Origin: a virus
IMG/VR virus record: IMGVR_UViG_3300044491_001198
Coordinates: 1-21,313 of that record
Direction: 5' to 3' (one strand)
Length of the DNA: 21,313 nucleotides
Numbering within the stretch: position 1 is the first letter of the stretch; every line of letters starts with the position of its first letter. The translations under genes were made by a program, and so were the position numbers. Below, piece by piece: positions 8,693 through 17,544 of the stretch. The notes beneath the pieces are model-generated. The model searched no databases and had not been told where the DNA came from. It saw nothing but the letters and a program-made list of their open reading frames with translations.

Positions 8693-9931
8693 TTAGAAGT
8701 CGAGCTTAACCTTAATTAAAATCTCATTAGAGAATGATTTCAATAGAGGTTTAGACAACTTAGCAATTGCTAAAAGTTCGTTATCGTTATTGTAAAGACC
8801 AACAGTTGTAATATATGACTTAGGGTCACCTACAAAAGTTTGTTGGTTTAATTTACCATTTGAACCAGTAACATAAGATGGGTTGTTTGAGAAGTTATAT
8901 TCTGCATTCTTAGCTCTTACAAAGAAGAATGTTGATTTTACTTCCTCTTCACTTCTTGCTTGGAATCCGTTTGCCGAATCTTCAAATGCAGCACCACTAA
9001 TTGCGGTAAACAGCTTTCCGTGGTTTTGTGCATCGGTATTTGTTGTTCTTATAGTTCCTAATGAAGCAGAAGCGTCAAGACCGGCCGCACCTAATACAAT
9101 GATTCCAAATTGTGGGTATACTGCGCCGAATACTTTAGTTTCACTGTGAACACCATTAAGTAGTGAGCCGGATACCACATTGTATACGTTTTTGTTTGAG
9201 TTACCCAATTGATTAGTATCACCACTATTATCAACCAATCTAAGTGTTTCACCCGTTGAACCGGATAATACCAACTCCCAATTACCAGGGTCTAACTTAT
9301 CTTTGATACGTGCTCTATTGATTGAGATTACGTACACATCATCTTGCGCTACATCACCAAAGGTAAATGTTGTTTGAGATGCTGGAAGAAGAACTTGTTG
9401 GAATTGTGAGTAGATTGCATTTGATGGTGAGTCTTCATTTGTACCTAAAGAACCACTACCAGCGTAGTGTCCATACGCAATTGAGAATTGAGCTTCTTTA
9501 GTCGAATCAGCTGGGTTACCATTGTAAATCTCATAGTAATAACCCTTTTGAGTTGTAGATTGAAATGATGATGTAAAGAATGTTGTTAACTCACCCACAT
9601 TACCACTCCACAAACCACGAGTAACTCGTTGAGTGTTTCCTTCTACTACATCTTCTACTGTAAATGCAGTGTATACTTTACCACTACCATAATCATACGC
9701 ACCTGCTGGAATTAATGGAGTTGCATCTTGAGAAACATCATTTGCTGAAAGTTCACTAACTGATAACGAATTGTTTAGTGCGTTTAGAATTGCGGACCCA
9801 CCAGTGTTACCACCACCCGTAGGGCCAGTAGGACCACCAGTGTTTCCTCCGGGAGGAGTTCCACCAGGGTTACCAGAGTTACCACCCCCACCTAATCCGA
9901 AGCCACCGCCACCTATACCTTGTATTGCCAT
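8693..9931 (-). CDS. Tail structural protein with glycine/proline-rich N-terminus
   Basis: A 412-residue protein. Residues 5-45 are almost only Gly, Pro, Asn and Thr, partly collagen-like, suggesting a flexible linker or a trimeric fibre segment. Residues ~70-325 are a beta-rich region with many Ser, Thr, Gly and Tyr residues and no recognisable enzyme motif. The C-terminus (~327-412; NAEYNFSNNPSY, then SYITTVGLYNNDNELLAIAKL and a KVKLDF end) is closely similar to the C-terminus of the 493-residue protein at 6633-8114, so the two share a module. A clear AGAAGGA lies six bases before the ATG. No cysteine is present, which fits an intracellularly assembled virion protein. Function beyond structure or host contact cannot be told. 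Confidence 0.75.
   Translation of the reverse strand: MAIQGIGGGGFGLGGGGNSGNPGGTPPGGNTGGPTGPTGGGNTGGSAILNALNNSLSVSELSANDVSQDATPLIPAGAYDYGSGKVYTAFTVEDVVEGNTQRVTRGLWSGNVGELTTFFTSSFQSTTQKGYYYEIYNGNPADSTKEAQFSIAYGHYAGSGSLGTNEDSPSNAIYSQFQQVLLPASQTTFTFGDVAQDDVYVISINRARIKDKLDPGNWELVLSGSTGETLRLVDNSGDTNQLGNSNKNVYNVVSGSLLNGVHSETKVFGAVYPQFGIIVLGAAGLDASASLGTIRTTNTDAQNHGKLFTAISGAAFEDSANGFQARSEEEVKSTFFFVRAKNAEYNFSNNPSYVTGSNGKLNQQTFVGDPKSYITTVGLYNNDNELLAIAKLSKPLLKSFSNEILIKVKLDF
9797..9919 (-). repeat. Low-complexity Gly/Pro-rich coding repeat
   Basis: This stretch encodes residues 5-45 of the 412-residue tail protein. It is built from GGGG, GNPGG and TPPGG-like units and is much richer in G and C than its surroundings. 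On the opposite strand it gives a proline-rich open frame that is only a mirror of this composition. Confidence 0.8.
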
Positions 9932-9944
9932 CTTATATCCTTCT

Positions 9945-10613
9945 TTAGTTTGCGACTACCACAACATTAGTTTGTGTATCAGTTGCAACATTAACCGTTA
10001 CATCAATCTCAGTTCTACCACCAGTCTCATTACCTATGATAATAATACGAGTTGAAATTACAGTATCATTTGGTAGGTTAGCTGCAGATACAAACGTAAA
10101 TTGGTTTTTACCAACAACAGTTTGTGATTGTGCGGTGTTGTATGAACCAACATTAACGATTGGAGTTACATTACCAGGAACACCAGGATTACCAGTAATA
10201 GTACCAGCGTCACTGTTAAGTAGAATTGCCGTGTATCCCAAACTCTCGTTACCACCATTTTTAGTAGTTACTGCTATTAATGAATTGTTTGCACCCTCAT
10301 CTAATGTTAGTGAGGATGGTGAAACTGAAATATATGGTAACCGTGTAGTTGATTTTGGAAGTGATAACAATTTGTATTTCATTGCATAATTCTCATCCGT
10401 GATTGCTTCAATCACTGGCATATTCTCAATGACGATACCATAATAGTCAGAACCCAGCGAGTGTGCTGGATTCCAAAGTTCGTAATCTACCTCATCATCT
10501 GCTAATGCAAATTGAGTGATTTGAAATTTGTCACGGCCTTGTGCTAATAACTCTCTACCTTTTTTGGTGAGAATCGCATCTACCGTTACCGATGAATTAT
10601 CTAAAAATCCCAT
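9945..10613 (-). CDS. Tail structural protein with conserved N-terminal phage domain and Ig-like C-terminus
   Basis: The 222-residue protein starts with MGFLDNSSVTVDAILTKKGR, then ELLAQG and FQITQFALADDEVDYELW. This ~90-residue block is a conserved element I recognise from structural proteins of T4-like marine phages. Residues ~94-215 look like a bacterial Ig-like (Big) domain: alternating beta strands beginning ISVSPSSLTLDEGAN and ending EIDVTVNV. Ig-like domains on virions often bind carbohydrate weakly and help surface attachment. AGGA lies seven bases before the ATG. It is followed 13 bases later by the glycine-rich tail gene. Placement on the baseplate or tail is inferred from neighbours. 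Confidence 0.75.
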   Translation of the reverse strand: MGFLDNSSVTVDAILTKKGRELLAQGRDKFQITQFALADDEVDYELWNPAHSLGSDYYGIVIENMPVIEAITDENYAMKYKLLSLPKSTTRLPYISVSPSSLTLDEGANNSLIAVTTKNGGNESLGYTAILLNSDAGTITGNPGVPGNVTPIVNVGSYNTAQSQTVVGKNQFTFVSAANLPNDTVISTRIIIIGNETGGRTEIDVTVNVATDTQTNVVVVAN

Positions 10614-10659
10614 AGTGCTTTCCTATTGTTTGTGTATATAAATATGGTTTTTTAACTTT
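10614..10659 (-). promoter_or_regulatory. Longest gene gap: A+T-rich, possible promoter for the accessory tail genes
   Basis: At 46 bases this is the largest gap in the window. Read on the minus strand it holds an A-rich run, then CATATTTATA, then AATAGGAAAG with AGGA placed seven bases before the next ATG. CATATTTATA also occurs at 2078-2087, and a 9/10 version at 20385-20394, both at gene junctions. A transcription start for the five genes to the left is plausible. The motif is the reverse complement of the T4 late promoter box TATAAATA, so its orientation is wrong for a standard late promoter. No terminator-like hairpin was seen. Confidence 0.25.
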
Positions 10660-13600
10660 TTAAGTGTAGACCAATATTCTTATTTCTAAATCTTCGGTTC
10701 CTGTTACTGATTGTGAAACTCCTTTACCACCAAATCCGAACTGATAAGTCGTTGCGCCTTGAAGGTCTCCAGTTGAATAAACGATTTGCCCAGTTGACCT
10801 CTTTACTACAAAAATATACCCCAACTGAATAATTGTAGGTACATTATATACAGATGACAATGGGTTGGTTATAGAATTAACTACAATAGTATTTGTACCA
10901 TTAGTAGTCATATACCCATTGGTGGTTACGTTTCCGTTTAAAGACATTTGGTATGAAGTTCCGTTCACTTGCTGTAACGAGCCCCAACTGTAATTACCAG
11001 TTTGTAAATCATTTAAAAAGTTACTATCTAAGTAGAAGACGCTACCTGCAAATAACTTATACCCCAAGTTGTTTACAGTTCGTTTTGCTATCAATTCCAA
11101 TACACCATCCTGTCTGCCTCTTGAAGGTAGTCTAAGTTTAGGTCTCGTATTCTTCGGGTTGAATGGTAATGGTCTAAGAGTTTGTGTCTCAGATGCTCTT
11201 GATGGCCTTGGTTTTATTTTCTTTAATCTATCTTTTGTGGTAGATACCAAGTTATCAATTGGCATTGTTCGTGTAGCTCCAAGTTTGATATTAGGGTCAG
11301 TATCAAGCCCCTCACCTGGTCTTCCTGAGAATACGAGGACGTTTGAGTCTACTTCGGTAATCTCAACAACAGGACCACCATCTGGAGTATCTGGTGAATC
11401 GGTGGTTAGTGAGTCACTTGTAATTCTACACCCATTGTAATATAGATTTTCGATTGATAATGGTAATCGAGTATCTTGTGTATCGGTATATTCAAATGAT
11501 GTTGAACTTGGTGTCAATGTTACTGCATCGTCAGCTGATGTAAAGAAATACTTGGGCTTTTGATAAATCTTAGATGGTCTTGAATTTAAAACAGTAGACC
11601 CAGTTGGTGAATACTCCCAATACCCATTAGTTCGATTTACGTAAGTATCACCACTCAAAGTTGCAATTTGATATTGATATGTTGATGGTGAGAAGTCGTA
11701 TAAATCAATACCAACTACGTCATAATCATTACGACTTGCAGTTATAATATTACTACCCATATCAATTCTACCATCATAATGATGTCTTGAGATTGTGATA
11801 TCTCTCTCTCTTTGGTATTTATTTCTCTCAAAAACGTGTGGTTCAATCAAGATACCTTTGTGCCAATCTACACGAGCAGGAAGAAGTTGTTTGATTTGTT
11901 CAAACACCGACATATCATAACGAGATAACATATCCATAATTAAGTCGAGCGCAGTACCACTTGTGTATTTTTGGAAGTAGTTCTTTGCTCTATACTTGAG
12001 TAGTGGATAATCTTCGTTATATCTCTTGTCAGGATTACCCACCCAATCATCAGCTTCAAAGTAACCTTCTGAGTTGTAGATATCGAAGTTTACAGTATCA
12101 GTTGTTGTAAAGTATGTACCCAATAGATTAGAGTCCAATGGGGCGTAGTCAAATTCAGATAGTTCGTTTGACTTATCTGGATTTAATGTACCTTTTAATG
12201 ACGCCGATTCGATTCTGACTTTGTTGTTCATCAGGTTTAATGCACCCACAGATGGTATGGTTACAAATTGAGTGTCAACCTCACCTACCAAATCTAATGG
12301 TTTCATATTGATTAGTGATGCGGATAATACCAACCCACTATCTGATGATGTGAACTTTTGGTTTGGATGTATTGATGCAATAGACCCTGTATTTGTAGTG
12401 AATCCACTATCTGGAAATATACGATACATTAACTTATCAAACGAAGTGTCAATATCTAAATCAGTTGTGTTATCATCGCTAAAGTATGCTTCTCTATTCT
12501 TCGCGTGTTCGGTTATGATTTCATTTGAGATAGTATCTCTAAAGTATCTAATCTCTTGAATACTTGCAGTCTCATATGAGTTTACATTTGAATCCGTTGT
12601 AGGACCAGGTACTTGAACAGTACCTTCTGAAGTCCACACACTATTGAATGTTGAATTATTACCACTTAGTGTTGCTGTTGGATTGGCAAGTAACTCACCC
12701 CAATCATCAACCCATGCCGCGTTGATATCAATTGAACCTGAGTTCAGCGATACTGCAATTTCCCTACGTTGTTTGTAAGGAACATATGATGATGATATAA
12801 TATCAGTACTATTTATCTTTAGTCTAATTCTTGCGGTTTCATTTATATAATCCCAAAATAAATCTACGTTATCACCACCATCACTTAGTCGTAAGATGTG
12901 GTAATTACCCTTTGGCATTTTACCAATTACCTCGATTGAGTTTGGCCTATCCGATTGGATATTATCCCAAGGATTTGAGATATACTTCGATGGAGATGCT
13001 TGTAGTTTGTATACAAATCTATCGTGTTCATAAACATTCTTACGAGTTGAAATTGTAGGCCCACCCCACTCTCTAATCTTCAAGAATGCTTGTGGGATTC
13101 CGTATGTAGAAAGAATTGCTTTAATTGACCTAGCAGAACCTTTTGTCTTATACAACATTGGAATTGTATTTACAATCCTTCTCCAGGTTTCTCTTGTAAT
13201 ATCTTCTCTTGATTTGGATTTTAATGTTCCGGTTTGATTTAATGTTCCATCTGACTCAACACCTAAAGCGTATTTCCAAAGTGATACATCTGAATAACCA
13301 TTTGATAACTTCCATCCTAAAGATTCGGCAACTGATTTTAAAAGTTCATCAGCCATACCATCTTTTGGGTGTTCTTCACGTTGATTAATATCAGTCAATG
13401 ACTTTATATATGTCCATTGAATATCAAAGTGTTGGCCAATCATATCAACAAATGTAATATATTCGGAATTACGACCATCCGTTTGAAGATGAATTGGAAT
13501 CATCTTACGAAGATGAGCATCGTTAAACTCATCGTATAACGAGGCGGATACGTATACACCATTGTACCAATTCACACCTTCATTTGAAGTTGTACTTCTT

Positions 13601-15171
13601 AGAACGTGTGGATACGTACTTTGTTTTGGGTATGGTTCTATTGTATAATCAGAAGAAGACCAATGAGTATATATATTTGCGTCAGTATCATAGTATAGAT
13701 ACTTTTCGAAATCATCGAGACCACCAATGATTCTATCTCTACGAACCATTGATTGTGATATGTTTGTAAGCGCGTCTGACCCACTTACACGTTCCAATGT
13801 GTTTATACGTGCGTCATAGGTTTCTATTTGTTGTACTTTGTATTTAAAGTTATCAACTCGCTCGGTTGCTGAAGAGAAGTGTACAAAGTTTTGGAAGTCT
13901 GAGTAGTCTATATTTAAGGTTACGTTTCCAAGAGACCCACTAAAGTATTTGTTTATGAGTTGTTGTGATGTAGTTGCGTTAACATCCAATAGAGAGTTCC
14001 AATTTTGCCAATCAACACCATCAGCTCCTTTGTAATCGGACATATCCAATGAGAAGTCTGGTTGCGAGAAGTCAGGTCTATCTACGTTTTGAATACTTGG
14101 AAATGCAATAATTTTTTCAATCCAAGACTTCATAATACGAGCATCTACATCCACTAATTGATTTTCAATTACGGACTCATCCAATGGAGTACTAAGTTTG
14201 AACACCACCGTTTGAATGTTATTGATTGTGTTATCAAATCTTCTATAATCTAAATACAATTGATTTTGATTTACCGGCATTTGTAAAGCGCTACCACTAC
14301 CAATTGCTTCTTGAATTTGTGGTACTGCGTCATTTACATCGGATGGTGGGGTTGATAGTAAATTGGGTGCAGCTTCCCAAGATAAAAATCCTAACTCATC
14401 TCTATTTAGTCTATATTTTCTAAATTGGTATGTTAACTTACCTCGTTGGTTTGCATTAGATGAGTTTATGGATGGGTTTACAACCTCAACCATAGTTCTC
14501 CAAACACCAGTTTCACCTTCGAATTTTCGGTCAAATGGTAAGAATACAGTTGGCTGTCCAACGTTATTCACACCAGTTGGATACGATAGTATCTCATCTA
14601 CCAAACCAACACGTGTACCATCAAATGCAGCATTGGTTATGTCGTAAATGTTGTTTTCTTTTAGATTAAGAACAAGGTCTTTTTTTACACCAAGGGTATC
14701 AAATGCATTTACACCAGTATCATTTAAAAGTGATTGTATTGTAGGTATAAATCCATTGGTCACACCATTACCAGCATAACCTAACCTAACCTCAGTTCTA
14801 TCTGCTGATATACCCAATATCCTTAGTCTCTCCACTATATGGTGGTGGAAGTTGTATACTAATGAGTAAGCACCCTGTTGAATACCAAGATTTCTTAAAT
14901 CTAACTCTGGAATAGTATATACCTCAGGTCTTGATGATTTATTATCTGACTGAATAAACCCATCATACGTTGATTGTATAAGATTCGTATCGGAGTAAAT
15001 ATGTAGTTCTTGATTTGGAGTGAAGTCCAAACCTGCAACTAAGTCAAAGTCACCCTTGACTTCTGCATCCGACAAGAACAGCTCCTGAGTCTGAACCCCT
15101 TCAATTGTTTTACCAAATGTTGGAGTAAACCCAATTACTTGTTCTTTATTTAGGAATCTATCTAATGACAT
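10660..15171 (-). CDS. Giant baseplate/tail protein (1503 residues) with P2 gpI-like motif and lectin-like insert
   Basis: The largest gene here, at the place after gp6 where T4 has its large wedge protein gp7. The N-terminal ~600 residues have no familiar motif. Residues ~660-706 contain TWRRIVNTIPMLYKTKG, then RSIKAILSTYGIP and REWGG, a signature shared by large tail proteins and P2 gpI-like baseplate proteins. Residues ~735-895 resemble a LamG/concanavalin domain (HILRLSDGGDNVDLFW, then a late EIRYFRD strand). Residues ~1088-1120 carry EQIKQLLPARVDW and ILIEPHVFERNK, another conserved block of these proteins. The last ~100 residues are a Gly/Asn/Thr-rich beta domain. AAGG sits before the ATG, six to seven bases upstream. 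No transmembrane segment was seen. It is probably a wedge/periphery scaffold; equivalence to gp7 is positional inference only. Confidence 0.75.
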   Translation of the reverse strand: MSLDRFLNKEQVIGFTPTFGKTIEGVQTQELFLSDAEVKGDFDLVAGLDFTPNQELHIYSDTNLIQSTYDGFIQSDNKSSRPEVYTIPELDLRNLGIQQGAYSLVYNFHHHIVERLRILGISADRTEVRLGYAGNGVTNGFIPTIQSLLNDTGVNAFDTLGVKKDLVLNLKENNIYDITNAAFDGTRVGLVDEILSYPTGVNNVGQPTVFLPFDRKFEGETGVWRTMVEVVNPSINSSNANQRGKLTYQFRKYRLNRDELGFLSWEAAPNLLSTPPSDVNDAVPQIQEAIGSGSALQMPVNQNQLYLDYRRFDNTINNIQTVVFKLSTPLDESVIENQLVDVDARIMKSWIEKIIAFPSIQNVDRPDFSQPDFSLDMSDYKGADGVDWQNWNSLLDVNATTSQQLINKYFSGSLGNVTLNIDYSDFQNFVHFSSATERVDNFKYKVQQIETYDARINTLERVSGSDALTNISQSMVRRDRIIGGLDDFEKYLYYDTDANIYTHWSSSDYTIEPYPKQSTYPHVLRSTTSNEGVNWYNGVYVSASLYDEFNDAHLRKMIPIHLQTDGRNSEYITFVDMIGQHFDIQWTYIKSLTDINQREEHPKDGMADELLKSVAESLGWKLSNGYSDVSLWKYALGVESDGTLNQTGTLKSKSREDITRETWRRIVNTIPMLYKTKGSARSIKAILSTYGIPQAFLKIREWGGPTISTRKNVYEHDRFVYKLQASPSKYISNPWDNIQSDRPNSIEVIGKMPKGNYHILRLSDGGDNVDLFWDYINETARIRLKINSTDIISSSYVPYKQRREIAVSLNSGSIDINAAWVDDWGELLANPTATLSGNNSTFNSVWTSEGTVQVPGPTTDSNVNSYETASIQEIRYFRDTISNEIITEHAKNREAYFSDDNTTDLDIDTSFDKLMYRIFPDSGFTTNTGSIASIHPNQKFTSSDSGLVLSASLINMKPLDLVGEVDTQFVTIPSVGALNLMNNKVRIESASLKGTLNPDKSNELSEFDYAPLDSNLLGTYFTTTDTVNFDIYNSEGYFEADDWVGNPDKRYNEDYPLLKYRAKNYFQKYTSGTALDLIMDMLSRYDMSVFEQIKQLLPARVDWHKGILIEPHVFERNKYQRERDITISRHHYDGRIDMGSNIITASRNDYDVVGIDLYDFSPSTYQYQIATLSGDTYVNRTNGYWEYSPTGSTVLNSRPSKIYQKPKYFFTSADDAVTLTPSSTSFEYTDTQDTRLPLSIENLYYNGCRITSDSLTTDSPDTPDGGPVVEITEVDSNVLVFSGRPGEGLDTDPNIKLGATRTMPIDNLVSTTKDRLKKIKPRPSRASETQTLRPLPFNPKNTRPKLRLPSRGRQDGVLELIAKRTVNNLGYKLFAGSVFYLDSNFLNDLQTGNYSWGSLQQVNGTSYQMSLNGNVTTNGYMTTNGTNTIVVNSITNPLSSVYNVPTIIQLGYIFVVKRSTGQIVYSTGDLQGATTYQFGFGGKGVSQSVTGTEDLEIRILVYT

Positions 15172-15183
15172 ATGTTACCTTTA

Positions 15184-15462
15184 TTATGGGATGAATAGTG
15201 CAGATGCAACTAAACCCGAATTCAATGAAATGTTTGGGGTAGTGTCTTTATCTTCACTTAATAATTCATTTGAGACTGTTGTGTCTATAACAGTATTATA
15301 TGAATCTACCACAAACTTAGAAACCTTAGTACCATTCTCACCTACGTTAGTGAAGGTCGATTTACCATATGAATCTGATTGAACTTGCGAATCCAATGCG
15401 CCAAAAATTTCATAGGATATAATCTGACCTCTACCATTTCTTTTGATTTCTCTTTCTGCCAT
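15184..15462 (-). CDS. Small phage protein of unknown function (92 residues) within baseplate operon
   Basis: The protein begins MAEREIKRNGRGQIISYEIFG and is acidic and polar afterwards, with no cysteine, membrane segment or known motif. The start overlaps the stop of the 690-residue baseplate gene (TAATG) with AAGGTGG upstream, and the giant tail gene begins 12 bases downstream. This tight coupling to two large baseplate genes suggests a small structural or assembly component. I do not recognise the family. Confidence 0.65.
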   Translation of the reverse strand: MAEREIKRNGRGQIISYEIFGALDSQVQSDSYGKSTFTNVGENGTKVSKFVVDSYNTVIDTTVSNELLSEDKDTTPNISLNSGLVASALFIP

Positions 15463-17534
15463 TATCTAACCACCTTAAAGTAGAAGTTATCATCAAAGTA
15501 TTTAGTCATTCCATTTTGGTCTACTCTAAATACAAACTTATAGAATCTTTCCGGTTGCAATCCGTTAAACCAAAAGTTAAAATAATTACCTTCAGAATCA
15601 CAACCCACCTTAGTATAATTAGTATCGAACGGAATAATTACTTGCTCCGTTTCAGCATCAACTACCGAGTAATATGAGGTAGTTGGTAAGTATTTTACCA
15701 ATGTGTAATTTGATGTAGATGAGAATGTTCTTGTTGGGAATCTTTCTCTACCATAAACTCTAATCTTACCTTTAGATGATTCTTTGTATTCGGTATTAAG
15801 ATTCTTAACGTATACAATCATGTCATCGGTGTTGAGTGCTTCCAATGAACCAGTCACAAATGTTGTATCATCCCAACGAACTTCAAGAACTGGTGGGTAG
15901 ATTGTATTTGTATCTGACGAGAAGAGCTTAATAGAACCGAACTTCTTAGTTGATTGTTCATCTGCTTTTGATTTTTTAATAATCAAACCATTGTTAGAAC
16001 GTGTACCATCTAACCACTCATCAACATATTCAGTTACCTCAACATCTAAGTTAGAAGTATATTTATCGAACGACTGTTTGTAATGTGACCCACTATGGAA
16101 TGATGCAGTGTACCAAGTACCACCACCCTCATTAGTAATCCAATTAGCATCATAGTATATATCCGTGTATACTGAACCAGTTCTGTCGTGGTCACTTGAA
16201 TCTATTCTAACATTATCTAATGATGCACTATATTGACCACTACCACTTCCAAAGAAAGACCAACGGAATAAATACTCACCACTTTGTCTTGCTTGGAATG
16301 TATTAGTTGGTGAAGTACTGCTTGATATGTATCTATCATACCCACTTATATCAGTACTATCTACAACTCTACCATCTGGTGATAGAATTGTAAATTCAAT
16401 TGACCCGGTGTTAATATCGTTATACAATGGGTAATTACCATAATCTATATCAAAACTCGCAGTATAGTTTCTATTTTCTTGTAATGTTAATGTTCGATTA
16501 AGAGTAGCACCACCAAATTTTGATGATGATAAAAATAGTTTGTAATCCGAAATGATTGCAGCTGCTAATTCCCCATCTTCATTTTGTACGACCTCGTTAA
16601 TCAAGTAAGTCGATGGTAATGTTGTGATGTTGGATGAAAATTGGTCTAATACAAGTGTAGTCTCACTAACTTTTCTATACAAATAAAAATTATCAATCGT
16701 ACCCGATGACCCATTATTACCATTGTTATCAAAGAAAGTAAATTGTAGTTTATAAGCACCAGCATCACTTGCTGTGAAAGCCATCTTGTAAGTTGTGGTG
16801 GTTGTTAGTGTTTCTTGAAAACCTACAATTGCACTATCCAAATCAAACCCATTTGGGTCAATTACATTAAATTCAACTCCAGATAAAGTACCTTTATTAA
16901 AATCAAAATCAATATGGTATACCGAGCCTGCTTCTAATGATGCCGATAAATTTGCAGTACCCCCACTATAATTTGAAGATGACATAAGCATCTTGGCATC
17001 CGATACAATAAGTTGTGGATTAGTCCCATTAGTCCCTTTAATAGGTTCGACTAATTCAAAATTACCAATAGTTCCTGCAAAATCATAATATGCTTGTAAT
17101 GATGCAATTAAATCTGGGTTGGTTGGTCTGTCTACGGTTGCATTTGCAGTACCCCAAGTAGCATCAAGACTACGACTTACCCAAGTAACATCTAATATAT
17201 TATGTGGGGTATCTGCCTCAGACCCTAAACCTTCAGTCCAAGATTCCTTTATAGGATATACGAATAAATCATATGATGTTTGTATTTCACGACTCTCTAT
17301 GTTCTCTAATCGTAATCTATATTGTGGTGATGTGATATCACCACTTACAACTGATGCTGAAATTGAAGATAAATCAAATTCGAGTAGGGCTCTACTATTA
17401 CCCAATAACGTAGTATTATCGGTATCATAGAATTTACCGATTTCGAGAATCTCATCCTTACCCGTGTTTTGAACTTTACGAGGGGTGTCCTCATATAGGG
17501 TTGCGTCTTTATTTGGATATATTCTATAAATCAT
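15462..17534 (-). CDS. Baseplate structural protein with DNRLRE-like domain and two inserted carbohydrate-binding-like copies
   Basis: A 690-residue protein with three visible parts. Residues 1-~130 (IYPNKDATLYED, ALLEFDLSSI, WTEGLGSEADTP) and ~460-560 (GGGTWYTASF, YVDEWLDGT, NNGLIIKKS, IYPPVLEVRWDD) together resemble a DNRLRE-type beta-sandwich known in phage and cell-surface proteins. The last ~130 residues (VYVKNLNTEYKESSKGKIRVYGRERFP, abbreviated here; YLPTTSYYSVVD; ERFYKFVFRVD; FKVVR end) are a conserved tail-protein end. Between them, residues ~157-287 and ~310-445 look like two related carbohydrate-binding-type jelly rolls. GAGGT precedes the ATG by six bases. It directly follows gp6, so a baseplate location is likely. 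Confidence 0.75.
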   Translation of the reverse strand: MIYRIYPNKDATLYEDTPRKVQNTGKDEILEIGKFYDTDNTTLLGNSRALLEFDLSSISASVVSGDITSPQYRLRLENIESREIQTSYDLFVYPIKESWTEGLGSEADTPHNILDVTWVSRSLDATWGTANATVDRPTNPDLIASLQAYYDFAGTIGNFELVEPIKGTNGTNPQLIVSDAKMLMSSSNYSGGTANLSASLEAGSVYHIDFDFNKGTLSGVEFNVIDPNGFDLDSAIVGFQETLTTTTTYKMAFTASDAGAYKLQFTFFDNNGNNGSSGTIDNFYLYRKVSETTLVLDQFSSNITTLPSTYLINEVVQNEDGELAAAIISDYKLFLSSSKFGGATLNRTLTLQENRNYTASFDIDYGNYPLYNDINTGSIEFTILSPDGRVVDSTDISGYDRYISSSTSPTNTFQARQSGEYLFRWSFFGSGSGQYSASLDNVRIDSSDHDRTGSVYTDIYYDANWITNEGGGTWYTASFHSGSHYKQSFDKYTSNLDVEVTEYVDEWLDGTRSNNGLIIKKSKADEQSTKKFGSIKLFSSDTNTIYPPVLEVRWDDTTFVTGSLEALNTDDMIVYVKNLNTEYKESSKGKIRVYGRERFPTRTFSSTSNYTLVKYLPTTSYYSVVDAETEQVIIPFDTNYTKVGCDSEGNYFNFWFNGLQPERFYKFVFRVDQNGMTKYFDDNFYFKVVR
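16202..17066 (-). repeat. Tandem duplication of a beta-sandwich (carbohydrate-binding-like) module inside the baseplate gene
   Basis: Copy A (about 16674-17066) and copy B (about 16202-16607) share order and spacing of features: a VSDAKMLMSSSNYSGG versus ISDYKLFLSSSKFGG start, then NLSASLEAGS versus NRTLTLQENR, FDF/FDIDY strands, VIDPNG versus ILSPDG, a GAYKLQFTFF versus GEYLFRWSFF strand, and DNFYL versus DNVRI at the end. The copies are diverged at the protein level, so the duplication is old or came in as a unit. Confidence 0.65.
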
Positions 17535-17544
17535 TCTCTACCTC

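Noticed and set aside
8693-9931. Diversity-generating retroelement target in the tail genes
   Set aside because: No reverse transcriptase and no template/variable repeat pair with adenine-specific differences was seen in the window.
9771-10055. Proline-rich open frame on the plus strand
   Set aside because: It is the mirror of the glycine-rich repeat and the neighbouring gene end on the minus strand; no independent evidence.
10637-10644. TATAAATA as a plus-strand T4-like late promoter
   Set aside because: It would transcribe antisense into the 1503-residue gene, and there is no plus-strand gene to serve. Kept only as a motif finding.
14363-14647. 94-codon open frame on the plus strand
   Set aside because: It is antisense to the 1503-residue gene, with no motif or neighbouring plus-strand gene.
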